Of a stretch of DNA of 5,519 nt, positions 1 through 5,013 are shown piece by piece. Position 1 is the first letter of the stretch. Each line of letters starts with the position of its first letter. The DNA is from an uncultured Lachnospiraceae bacterium (GTDB lineage: Bacteria; Bacillota; Clostridia; Lachnospirales; Lachnospiraceae), in assembly GCA_910577115.1 (NCBI GenBank), contig CAJTMC010000107.1, forward strand, positions 1 through 5,519. The letters run 5' to 3'. A program made the position numbers and the translations under genes. The notes beneath the pieces were generated by a model. The model worked only from the letters and a program-made list of their open reading frames with translations, did not search any database and had not been told where the DNA came from.

Positions 1-269
1 ACATTTACTGGCATTCAGACCACCTTCTTCCGTTAAATTTGATACTTCTATTTTAACGGAAAATGGTCCAAAAAGCGAATCGTGTCGTTTTGATATACTG
101 TCAAAATGACGGTGGATAAGCAGTAAAAAACAAGAGATAATTGCCGATAACACCCGGATAAAATCCACAATTACTCTGTTATCTGTGATACAACTGGGGA
201 ATTATGTTTTAGTAATCCACAACCCAAAAGCACTTGGCAGTTATACTGGAAAGTTATCCACTTTTGACA
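1..269. other. Gene-poor left edge with repeats and overlapping open frames
   Basis: No gene can be called firmly here. On the minus strand a frame is open from base 201 to the window edge (stop TAA at 204-202). It encodes a hydrophobic run (VDFIRVLSAIISCFLLLIH) followed by a polar stretch, but has only GTG or TTG starts and no visible ribosome binding site. On the plus strand, frame 2 is open from base 2 to the TAA at 332-334 except for one TGA at 107-109. The stretch also holds an imperfect inverted repeat (99-119 against 254-269), several DnaA-box-like words, and a terminator-like hairpin. It could be the end of a neighbouring element, a decayed gene, or a structured intergenic region. Confidence 0.4.
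124..176 (-). terminator. Candidate intrinsic terminator of the sigma-factor operon
   Basis: Read on the minus strand, GAGTAATTG (176-168) pairs with CAATTA-t-CTC (143-134) around one bulged base, with a possible inner CCG/CGG pairing. TTGTTTTTTA (133-124) follows at once. It lies about 95 bases beyond the stop of the last operon gene, in the right orientation. The stem is AT-rich and the loop long, so this is a modest call. Confidence 0.4.
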
Positions 270-485
270 CTAAAGCAATGACGAAACAGAAATTTTATTT
301 TCTCTGTTTTGTCCAAAAATCAATGTGCCCTTAACGGGGTGCTGAACAGTTACGTTTCGACAATCATTATTCCAATAATAATATCCAAAAGAATAATTTG
401 CCATGCAAAGCAACAGAATCATGCCTATGCCGAGTACTGCTTTTCTTAAAAATATTTTTGAAATAAAATACTTAAAAATTTTCAT
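270..485 (-). CDS. Small single-pass membrane protein, last gene of sigma operon
   Basis: I do not recognise this 71-residue protein. It has a basic N-terminus (MKIFKYFISKIFLRK), one strong membrane segment at about residues 14-35, and a short polar tail ending in SSLL, predicted outside the cell. The ATG at 485 is chosen over an in-frame GTG at 506 because an AGGTG-like ribosome binding site lies a few bases upstream of it. The start overlaps the end of the preceding membrane-protein gene by 14 bases, which suggests translational coupling. The layout (basic residues, one helix, start of an outside domain) resembles the N-terminus of an FtsX/MacB-type permease, so it may be a truncated permease subunit. 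It may equally be a complete small immunity-like or accessory protein. Confidence 0.6.
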   Translation of the reverse strand: MKIFKYFISKIFLRKAVLGIGMILLLCMANYSFGYYYWNNDCRNVTVQHPVKGTLIFGQNRENKISVSSLL

Positions 486-918
486 ATTTTCGCACCTGCC
501 ATGCACTGATTAGTATATATGTGATAAAAATAGCAACTAAGTGAAGATTACTAATTATACTGAAATTCCAATAAACATTTACCAAAGTTGATAGAAGATA
601 AACAAACATTAAAACCAGTAGACAATCCATTGCATACCGAATTGTAATATGAAACGCCGTATCTCCTACAAGTATTCTGCAAAACACCTCTGCTTTTTTT
701 CTGCACAACATTTGGTAATGAAAAACTACCACAATGAATGTAAATAATATAACGATTAGAAGTTGATATTCTAAAAATGGCCTAAAATAGCTTTTTAGAA
801 TGTAGGAGTCCAAGTCGATAGTCTTTACATAATCAAACGCAAAATTTAGGGAAAAACAGAGGATATACACAGCGCTTAGTTCTAATATATCCGCTGGTCT
901 AAATAGAGATTTTTTCAT
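472..918 (-). CDS. Four-helix membrane protein, FtsX-permease-like
   Basis: A 148-residue integral membrane protein with likely helices at about 10-30, 49-70, 95-117 and 122-141. The loop after helix 2 (HYQMLCRKKAEVFCRILVG) recalls the cytoplasmic loop of FtsX/MacB-type permeases, where a charged run and an LG pair sit between the first two core helices. That similarity is by eye and tentative. It lacks the large outside domain of a full permease, and no ABC ATPase gene lies in the window. The ATG at 918 is chosen over an in-frame TTG at 954 because GAGGTGG sits five bases upstream of it. It follows the anti-sigma stop by 25 bases and overlaps the next small gene, so it is part of the sigma operon. 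Its job may be stress sensing, export or immunity. Confidence 0.68.
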   Translation of the reverse strand: MKKSLFRPADILELSAVYILCFSLNFAFDYVKTIDLDSYILKSYFRPFLEYQLLIVILFTFIVVVFHYQMLCRKKAEVFCRILVGDTAFHITIRYAMDCLLVLMFVYLLSTLVNVYWNFSIISNLHLVAIFITYILISAWQVRKYENF

Positions 919-943
919 ATCTACCACCTCAAAGCATTCAGAG

Positions 944-1855
944 TTAATCTTCAAAGTTCTTTTGAGATGTTCTCTTTTTTGCTTTATAAAGGGATATTCC
1001 TGTCAACATCGCAAAATAAAACAGCATCGCAACCAAAACGATAATGCAAAAATCTCGTTTTGACGAATAACTCGTAAAGCTAATTCCTTTTGTGCAAAGA
1101 TGCGCTGCCATATAGGATATCGGGAAAAGTAGAGCTCTGTCAATCCATACAATTATTGCTTGCTTGTTTTTCAATAAAAACCGCAGAACTGCAAGTATGG
1201 CAAGGACAAGAAAAGCTAGCATAAAATATGGCAAGAAAATTTGTCTTGGCAATGTTACAGTATCTTGATAAGCATTATCATTTATCCCATAAATCAATAC
1301 ATCTTCGGAACCATCGTTTTGAGCATAGAAAATCTGAATGTTAGTTTCTCTGTCAAAGGGAATAACCATATTTTGTTTCCCACGATTGGACGAATATATG
1401 TCCCAAGTCGTAGTCCAAGCATTTATCTGATAAATCTCTGTTTTCGTTTCATCATTAAACTCTTTCATACAGCTATAACCTGTTACCTTATTATCAAAGG
1501 CGATGGTAATGCTCCCGTCAGCGCCACTATCAACATTGAACAAGTCATCGGAATAGGAGAAAAATTTAGGTGATGTTAAAATACCAAAGATAACCGTCAC
1601 TATGGCACATGCCAAAATCGCTGTTAAAATAACAGTCTGAAGGCGTTTGATAAATAACTCCTTTTTTATTCTTCTTAGCGGAACAATATCAGTGTTGGGG
1701 ATAATGTCTGCAGGTTTTTGCATATGTTCAAGCTCTGCACGGCACGCTTCACAATGTTCGAGATGTTCACTAACAAACTCTCGTGTATCCGTACTAACCA
1801 TATCTTCTACATAAAGCGGAAGGATGTCTCTGATTAAATTACATTTATTATTCAT
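944..1855 (-). CDS. Zinc-binding transmembrane anti-sigma factor (zf-HC2 family)
   Basis: A 303-residue partner of the ECF sigma factor next door. The N-terminal cytoplasmic domain shows the ZAS zinc pattern: C5, then H31-x3-C35-x2-C38 (HLEHCEACRAEL). In this family the domain binds sigma regions 2 and 4 and holds the factor inactive. A first membrane helix lies at about 73-95. A domain of roughly 110 residues, predicted outside the cell, follows and is a candidate sensor. Three more hydrophobic helices lie at about 208-229, 234-254 and 269-290, more than the single helix of a minimal anti-sigma factor. The ATG at 1855 is preceded by GGAGG at six bases and overlaps the sigma gene by 8 bases, indicating translational coupling and matched amounts. 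The signal and the mode of release (proteolysis or conformational change) cannot be read from the sequence. Confidence 0.88.
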   Translation of the reverse strand: MNNKCNLIRDILPLYVEDMVSTDTREFVSEHLEHCEACRAELEHMQKPADIIPNTDIVPLRRIKKELFIKRLQTVILTAILACAIVTVIFGILTSPKFFSYSDDLFNVDSGADGSITIAFDNKVTGYSCMKEFNDETKTEIYQINAWTTTWDIYSSNRGKQNMVIPFDRETNIQIFYAQNDGSEDVLIYGINDNAYQDTVTLPRQIFLPYFMLAFLVLAILAVLRFLLKNKQAIIVWIDRALLFPISYMAAHLCTKGISFTSYSSKRDFCIIVLVAMLFYFAMLTGISLYKAKKRTSQKNFED

Positions 1856-2348
1856 CTTTGTCCTCCATTTGCGTTAATATTTTATTTCTTGCTCTGTGAT
1901 AAGTGACACAAGCCCAATTATCTGTTTTTTGAAAAATATCTGCAATTTGTTTAAAACTTAACTCTCCAAAGACCCGTAGCATAAAAACTTCTTTATAAGG
2001 TTCAGCTAAATTATGCAACAAGAGATGTATTTGCATCGCATCATATTGCTTTGCTATTTGTTCTTCAATGGTGTCTTGATTGTCTGGGAAATCAATATCA
2101 TCAATATTTTCAATACGCTGTTGCTTTTTCAAGTAGGAAAAATAACAGTTTTTTGCAATTTGGCAAAGCCAGACACGGACATCTGTTTCGCCACGAAAAT
2201 TATCTATTGAATGCATTGCCTTAAAGAAAGTTTCGCTTGTGATTTCTTCTGCAATACTTCCGTCTTTTGACAGCTTTTTGAGAAAAAGAAATACATCATT
2301 AAAATATCTTTTATAAATCTTCTCAAATTCTTCTTCAAAACCTGCCAC
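1848..2348 (-). CDS. ECF-family RNA polymerase sigma factor
   Basis: A 166-residue group IV sigma-70 protein, the usual size. Region 2 spans about residues 7-77 and contains the core-binding and -10-recognition part (AEEITSETFFKAMHSIDNFR, then VRVWLCQIAKN). Region 4 spans about 104-160, with the helix-turn-helix formed by LSFKQIADIF and the recognition helix around YHRARNKI. A linker of about 27 acidic residues joins them, and there is no region 1.1 or 3. The start is GTG at 2348, supported by AGGGGGTGA about five bases upstream. The next gene is its membrane anti-sigma factor. It should direct RNA polymerase to ECF-type promoters, including the one just upstream. The subgroup cannot be settled by eye. 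Confidence 0.92.
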   Translation of the reverse strand: MAGFEEEFEKIYKRYFNDVFLFLKKLSKDGSIAEEITSETFFKAMHSIDNFRGETDVRVWLCQIAKNCYFSYLKKQQRIENIDDIDFPDNQDTIEEQIAKQYDAMQIHLLLHNLAEPYKEVFMLRVFGELSFKQIADIFQKTDNWACVTYHRARNKILTQMEDKDE

Positions 2349-2370
2349 TTTCTCACCCCCTACTCACTTA

Positions 2371-2399
2371 TAAGACTTCGCATTTCAAAGAATCTTACA
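2371..2399 (-). promoter_or_regulatory. Probable autoregulatory ECF promoter of the sigma operon
   Basis: On the minus strand, TGTAAG (2399-2394) is followed after 17 bases by GTCTTA (2376-2371). This matches the usual ECF layout of a TGAAC/TGTAAC-like -35 and a CGTC/GTC-like -10. The expected start of transcription would leave a leader of about 20 bases before the GTG start. The -35 overlaps the stop codon of the upstream HTH gene, so that gene can be transcribed separately or read through into the operon. Confidence 0.6.
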
Positions 2400-2589
2400 A
2401 GTTTTTTGAAATATTTTTATTTTTCTTTTTTCGTGCATCGTCTGGCTTAACAGTATTTTGCGGTATAAGCCACACACGATTAACATTGAAAGCCCCCTTA
2501 ACACGATTTTCTTTGCAGAGCCGTTGCACCCATCTAAGCGATACATTCCATTTTTCTGCGGCTTCCTGTGCTGTTATATATTCAAACAT
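2395..2589 (-). CDS. Small helix-turn-helix DNA-binding protein (excisionase/MerR-like)
   Basis: A 64-residue protein, nearly all of it a DNA-binding domain. Helices TAQEAAEKWNV (6-16) and SLRWVQRLCKENRV (17-30) form a MerR/excisionase-like helix-turn-helix. A wing follows, RVWLIP (38-43), then a lysine-rich tail that may touch DNA non-specifically. Proteins of this size and pattern are common beside mobile or accessory genes in Clostridia, as recombination directionality factors or local regulators. The ATG at 2589 has AGGAG seven bases upstream and a strong sigma-A promoter behind it. Its stop codon overlaps the -35 of the sigma operon promoter, so it may modulate that operon. No integrase is present, so an excisionase role is unsupported. 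Confidence 0.78.
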   Translation of the reverse strand: MFEYITAQEAAEKWNVSLRWVQRLCKENRVKGAFNVNRVWLIPQNTVKPDDARKKKNKNISKNL

Positions 2590-2617
2590 TTTAGAACTCC
2601 TGTTGTGTATTGTATAT

Positions 2618-2646
2618 AGTATAGCCGTTTAAACGAACTGTATCAA
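2618..2646 (-). promoter_or_regulatory. Sigma-A promoter of the HTH gene with palindromic spacer
   Basis: On the minus strand, TTGATA (2646-2641), a 17-base spacer and TATACT (2623-2618) form a near-consensus housekeeping promoter about 30 bases before the HTH start. The spacer contains the perfect palindrome CGTTTAAACG (2626-2635), a natural repressor-binding position. The HTH protein itself is the obvious candidate ligand, by inference. Confidence 0.72.
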
Positions 2647-2657
2647 GCGCAGAAATA

Positions 2658-2677
2658 GGAACTTTAATCAAAGTTCC
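2658..2677. repeat. Perfect inverted repeat upstream of the HTH promoter
   Basis: GGAACTTT (2658-2665) and AAAGTTCC (2670-2677) are perfect 8-base arms around AATC. The repeat lies 11 bases upstream of the -35 of the HTH gene. It could be an operator or a hairpin belonging to the terminator region next to it. There is no clear T-run on either side. Confidence 0.5.
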
Positions 2678-2680
2678 CCG

Positions 2681-2715
2681 AAAAGAAAAGCGACAGAGCT
2701 TTAACCCTCTGCCGC
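2681..2715 (-). terminator. Intrinsic terminator-like hairpin downstream of tnpV remnant
   Basis: On the minus strand, GCGGCAGAG (2715-2707) pairs over nine positions, with one G-U pair, with CTCTGTCGC (2698-2690) around an 8-base loop. TTTTCTTTT (2689-2681) follows. This is a good Rho-independent terminator for leftward transcription. No intact gene ends just before it, so it probably served the gene whose remnant is the tnpV fragment. It now insulates the HTH gene from upstream transcription. Confidence 0.6.
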
Positions 2716-2729
2716 AATGTTACCTATGC

Positions 2730-2750
2730 GTAAATGATTTCCTCATTTAC
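2730..2750. repeat. Perfect hairpin just after the tnpV remnant
   Basis: GTAAATGA (2730-2737) and TCATTTAC (2743-2750) are perfect 8-base arms with a TTTCC loop. The hairpin lies 4 bases beyond the stop that ends the tnpV remnant. There is no T-run, so a protein-binding site or a relic of a recombination end is as likely as a transcription signal. Confidence 0.45.
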
Positions 2751-2753
2751 ACT

Positions 2754-3008
2754 CTATGTATTCAGCCTGCCGCTGGTGAGAAGATTGGTGCATGTAACTT
2801 TTTGGTACTGTTTCAGATAATCCAGATGCCGCTTTCTCGCCTGCCGGCTCGGTTGGTTCGCTGCCTGAGTGCCACTGGCACTCACTCCCCCCCATATGAC
2901 TATCGTCTGTTCTTCTTCGGCGGATAATCTTAAATCTGGAATAAGATACTCATTTTCCCCATGTTTTCTGTATGGTTTGGTTTCTGAGGGGTATCTGCAA
3001 GCAATGTA
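2754..3008 (-). pseudogene. Decayed tnpV-like mobile-element gene fragment
   Basis: A minus-strand frame open from 3008 to the TAG at 2756-2754 reads, in order, KHGENEYLIPDLRLSAEEE, then TIVIWGG, then RKRHLDYLKQYQKV and TNLLTSGRLN. This matches my recollection of the N-terminal half of TnpV proteins (YLIPDL, a glycine-rich turn, basic R/K-YL, LLTSGKLN), which travel with Clostridia transposons and conjugative elements. There is no ATG in frame and an in-frame TGA lies directly upstream. The normal C-terminal half after SGRLN is missing. About 16 codons between WGG and RKRHL look like an insertion, centred on a 19-base palindrome. It is therefore non-functional. TnpV has no established biochemical role that I can cite. 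Identification is by motif memory, without a search. Confidence 0.6.
2866..2884. repeat. 19-base perfect palindrome inside the tnpV remnant
   Basis: TGAGTGCCA (2866-2874) and TGGCACTCA (2876-2884) are perfect 9-base arms around one base. The palindrome lies inside the stretch, roughly 2835-2887, that appears inserted into the tnpV remnant, next to a run of seven Cs (2886-2893 region) and a GCCGGC. It looks like a REP/MITE-type short mobile palindrome, by inference. Confidence 0.55.
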
Positions 3009-3091
3009 TCAGCAGGCTGTATCCAGTTCCCGGCGGTATTTTTGCCCGCCCTGCCCTTAGGGAGGATCTTTGTCAGGCTGCATTCGTATAG

Positions 3092-4024
3092 TCAATAACA
3101 GCAATCATTGTCTTTGTTTAGCTGCTCAATCTCCGCTTCCGGAAGGAGTGTAATTTTTACGATATCGTCTGTGGGGTAGCCCATGCCAACTAGTTTTTTT
3201 GCAATGCGTATGGCCTCTTCCTTCCTGCCTTCTTTCTTGCCTTCTTTCTTGCCTTCTTTCTTGCCGCGTTCCTCGCCAATGGCAATGCCGCGTTCCTCCG
3301 CTTCCATCATTCCTGCGTTGTAGTCGCGTATGGCCTTTTCCCTTGCCTCGTACGCCATGCGCTTCTCACCGTCCTGGCTGATTGCCTGGAGCGTCTGGTA
3401 GGCGCTGCCAATATAAGGATCCCTCTGTGCAATCATATCAAATTCCTCCTTCCTCTCCGCGTTGATGAACCTTGCCCAAAGCTCAATGTTGCTGCAGCCT
3501 TCCCGTAGCCCCTGCGGCAGCTTTGGCAGCTCGATGACATGGAACTCCATCTTGTCCGTGTAGATAAAATGGCGGGTGTCCTCCCGGATATGGAAGCAGG
3601 AGTAGAAGCCTGCATCCCCCTGCGGCTCCCCGCCCTCCTGGGCAGCGTCCTTAAAAAGCACGAAGTCCAGGATGCTGATGCCCACGCATTTCTTAAGCAC
3701 GTGGTAGCCTTCCCCCGGCCGGATCTGGCCCGTGAACATCTTCGCCAGGTAGAACAGCGAGCGGTCGGCCCATACCGCCAGCTCGGAGAGCTGGATTTCA
3801 ATGTCAACCTCCGTGCCGTCCCCCAGCAGTACCCGGACGTCAAGGATGCCCTGCTTGTCGTCCGCATGCTCCTTCCTGAGGCTCGTGTTGAGGATCTGTG
3901 TTTCCCGTATGTCCTCCGGGCGGAGCTTCAGCACGGCGGCCAGGAAGCCGATACGCGCCTTGGGGTCCATCATAATCTCCTTGAAGGCGAAGTCAATCTT
4001 GGGCTTCATTAAAAATTCTGCCAT
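3092..4024 (-). CDS. Rpn-family PD-(D/E)XK nuclease / putative transposase
   Basis: A 310-residue protein of the Rpn/PD-(D/E)XK transposase family, whose studied members are DNA nucleases that promote RecA-independent recombination. The opening MKPKIDFAFKEIM is typical. The nuclease core follows: ILDVRV with the metal-binding Asp at residue 62 and VDIEIQ with Glu76 and Gln78, Gln standing in for Lys as is common in this family. The C-terminal third is charged and helical, with KKEG repeats encoded by a 12-bp tandem repeat, ending in a short YPTDDIVKITLL segment. A frame extension to GTG at 4078 exists, overlapping the Xre stop. The ATG at 4024 is preferred because AAGGAGG lies ten bases before it and the extension merely translates that site (KEGGAR). 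The gene is distinctly GC-rich beside AT-rich neighbours, suggesting separate origin. It appears intact. Confidence 0.87.
   Translation of the reverse strand: MAEFLMKPKIDFAFKEIMMDPKARIGFLAAVLKLRPEDIRETQILNTSLRKEHADDKQGILDVRVLLGDGTEVDIEIQLSELAVWADRSLFYLAKMFTGQIRPGEGYHVLKKCVGISILDFVLFKDAAQEGGEPQGDAGFYSCFHIREDTRHFIYTDKMEFHVIELPKLPQGLREGCSNIELWARFINAERKEEFDMIAQRDPYIGSAYQTLQAISQDGEKRMAYEAREKAIRDYNAGMMEAEERGIAIGEERGKKEGKKEGKKEGRKEEAIRIAKKLVGMGYPTDDIVKITLLPEAEIEQLNKDNDCCY
3217..3264. repeat. 12-bp tandem repeat in the Rpn coding region
   Basis: CTTCTTTCTTGC occurs three times in perfect tandem (3229-3264), preceded by one copy with two mismatches (3217-3228). On the coding strand it gives repeats of GKKE/GRKE. 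As the unit is a multiple of three, slippage changes the length of the charged linker without breaking the frame. Confidence 0.85.
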
Positions 4025-4074
4025 GGTGCGGGCGCCTCCTTCTTTAAAAGTTATAGGTTCCAAATCCAATTCAT

Positions 4075-4626
4075 TCACGGGGAAGCCTCGTGCGTTCTAT
4101 TATATTCCGTAAAACAGCTGGTCAACTTCACTTTTTTCCCTGTGTTTCCGTCTATAATATTCAAAGCAGGAGAAGCCGTTTTCCGTACATTCCTGGAATG
4201 ACTTTTTATATACGCGGCTTCGGCTTCTTCAACCGTAATTTCATTAGATGATTCTGGGACAGCGAGATTTCCAAAATCTGTTGCTAGTTCAGATATAAAT
4301 TTTGCTACAATGTCTTGATGTTCGGGTTTTAATTTTATAAATCGTTTTATAAGGGCAAGGGCAGCATCTGTTAAATTATATTGATCTACTAAAATATCAA
4401 GTGCTGATTTTGGCTCTGGATTGAACATGCTGCCATTTCCAGTTTTAAGCCATAGTTCATTAACGTTAAATTCTCTGCAAATTGAAAATATAGTTTGGTC
4501 AGATGTATTTCGCCCTATTTCAATTTGTGCAATACTGTTTCGTTTCATGCCAATGCGGCTAGCAAATTCTTGCTGTGTAAGATTTAATTCTTTTCGGATT
4601 TTTCTTATGCGTTCTCCTATAGTCAA
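4075..4626 (-). CDS. Xre-family transcriptional repressor (HTH_3)
   Basis: A 183-residue regulator with a lambda-repressor-type helix-turn-helix at residues 4-60: scaffold IGERIRKIRKELNLT, helix TQQEFASRIG, recognition helix KRNSIAQIEIGRN, then ELWLKTGNG. A helical middle region follows (YNLTDAALALIKRFIKLKPE, then IVAKFISEL), probably for dimerisation, then a low-complexity tail. No LexA-like Ser/Lys protease site is evident. The start is TTG at 4626, supported by AAGGAGGTGA at ideal spacing, and no better ATG exists near. The promoter overlaps a palindrome and repeated GTTCTG words, pointing to self-repression. The gene ends 50 bases before the preferred Rpn start, so the two are probably co-transcribed. 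It may control the nuclease, like other Xre genes that guard toxic partners. Confidence 0.88.
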   Translation of the reverse strand: MTIGERIRKIRKELNLTQQEFASRIGMKRNSIAQIEIGRNTSDQTIFSICREFNVNELWLKTGNGSMFNPEPKSALDILVDQYNLTDAALALIKRFIKLKPEHQDIVAKFISELATDFGNLAVPESSNEITVEEAEAAYIKSHSRNVRKTASPALNIIDGNTGKKVKLTSCFTEYNRTHEASP

Positions 4627-4650
4627 AAAAATTCACCTCCTTATATAAGT

Positions 4651-4679
4651 AGCATACTCTGAAAATGTTCTGTTGTCAA
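4651..4679 (-). promoter_or_regulatory. Promoter of the Xre gene
   Basis: On the minus strand, TTGACA (4679-4674), a 17-base spacer and TATGCT (4656-4651) make a strong sigma-A promoter. The leader to the TTG start is about 25 bases and contains the AAGGAGGTGA ribosome binding site. Confidence 0.75.
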
Positions 4680-4692
4680 CAAAAAAGTTCTG
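4667..4692. promoter_or_regulatory. Candidate operator over the Xre -35 region
   Basis: TGTTGTCAACA (4671-4681) is a perfect odd-centred palindrome covering the -35. GTTCTG appears on both sides as a direct repeat exactly 20 bases apart (4667-4672 and 4687-4692), about two helical turns. This fits binding by the Xre product to its own promoter. The ligand is inferred. Confidence 0.5.
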
Positions 4693-4710
4693 AAAGAAAC
4701 AAGAAAACTC

Positions 4711-4739
4711 TTGGCAAACTTTGTTTTAGTAGATATAAT
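4711..4739 (+). promoter_or_regulatory. Rightward sigma-A promoter diverging from Xre
   Basis: TTGGCA (4711-4716), a 17-base spacer and the perfect TATAAT (4734-4739) form a strong promoter reading rightward, back to back with the Xre promoter. The intact gene it once served seems to have been replaced by the IS3 fragment that begins at about 4742. It may now produce only a short or non-coding transcript. Alternatively it is fortuitous. Confidence 0.5.
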
Positions 4740-4741
4740 AG

Positions 4742-5013
4742 TCTCACATACAACAAAAAAGTAAGCCTGCATACAAAAAGGAGGACTGCTATAAAAAGTT
4801 TGAAAATCATCTAAACAGGGAATTCCATGCGGAAAGCCAAATGAAAAATGGTGTACAGATTTTACCTATATTTTTATGGAAGATGGAAGGAAGCGATATA
4901 ACTGCAGCATTATTGACCTGTTTGACAGATCTGTGGTGGCGGCCCTCAACAGCAGCCATATCGATGCAGAGCTGGCTGTGCAGACGCTGAAAGCAGCTCT
5001 GGAAAGAAATTAA
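4742..5013 (+). pseudogene. IS3-family transposase orfB fragment, frameshifted
   Basis: The first frame reads PAYKKEDCYKKFENHLNREF then HAES. After one missing A (near 4832-4836, GGAAAGCC where GGAAAAGCC would be expected) the next frame continues KWCTDFTYIF, KRYNCSIIDLFDRSVVAAL and HIDAELAVQTLKAALERN, ending at TAA 5011-5013. This is the middle of an IS3 orfB with a DDE integrase core. The first catalytic Asp (CTDFTY) and second (IIDLFD) are present, while the part with the catalytic Glu is missing. No orfA and no terminal inverted repeats are visible. It is a dead fragment of about 90 of the usual 270-300 residues. Confidence 0.8.

Noticed and set aside
1241..1573. Plus-strand open frame of 110 codons opposite the anti-sigma gene
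   Set aside because: It lies inside a well-supported coding region, and the product shows no domain.
2402..2589. The small HTH protein as an excisionase of an active element
   Set aside because: No integrase, recombinase or attachment site is visible in the window. Only DNA binding is supported.
2869..3060. Plus-strand open frame of 63 codons
   Set aside because: It is antisense to the tnpV remnant, starts within the palindromic insertion, and has no ribosome binding site.
3217..3264. Tandem repeats as a CRISPR array
   Set aside because: The units are 12 bp, directly adjacent without spacers, and code for a KKEG-type linker.
3539..4012. Long plus-strand open frame of 157 codons, and others at 3801-4112 and 3433-3867, opposite or within the Rpn gene
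   Set aside because: They are shadows of the GC-rich Rpn gene, whose frame carries recognisable family motifs and a ribosome binding site.
4025..4078. GTG at 4078 as the start of Rpn
   Set aside because: The extension translates the ribosome binding site of the ATG at 4024 and lacks a good site of its own. It remains possible through coupling at the GTGA overlap.
4778..4784. AAGGAGG as the ribosome binding site of a gene divergent from Xre
   Set aside because: No start codon with a meaningful frame follows. The bases are codons (KKEDCYKK) of the IS3 orfB fragment.
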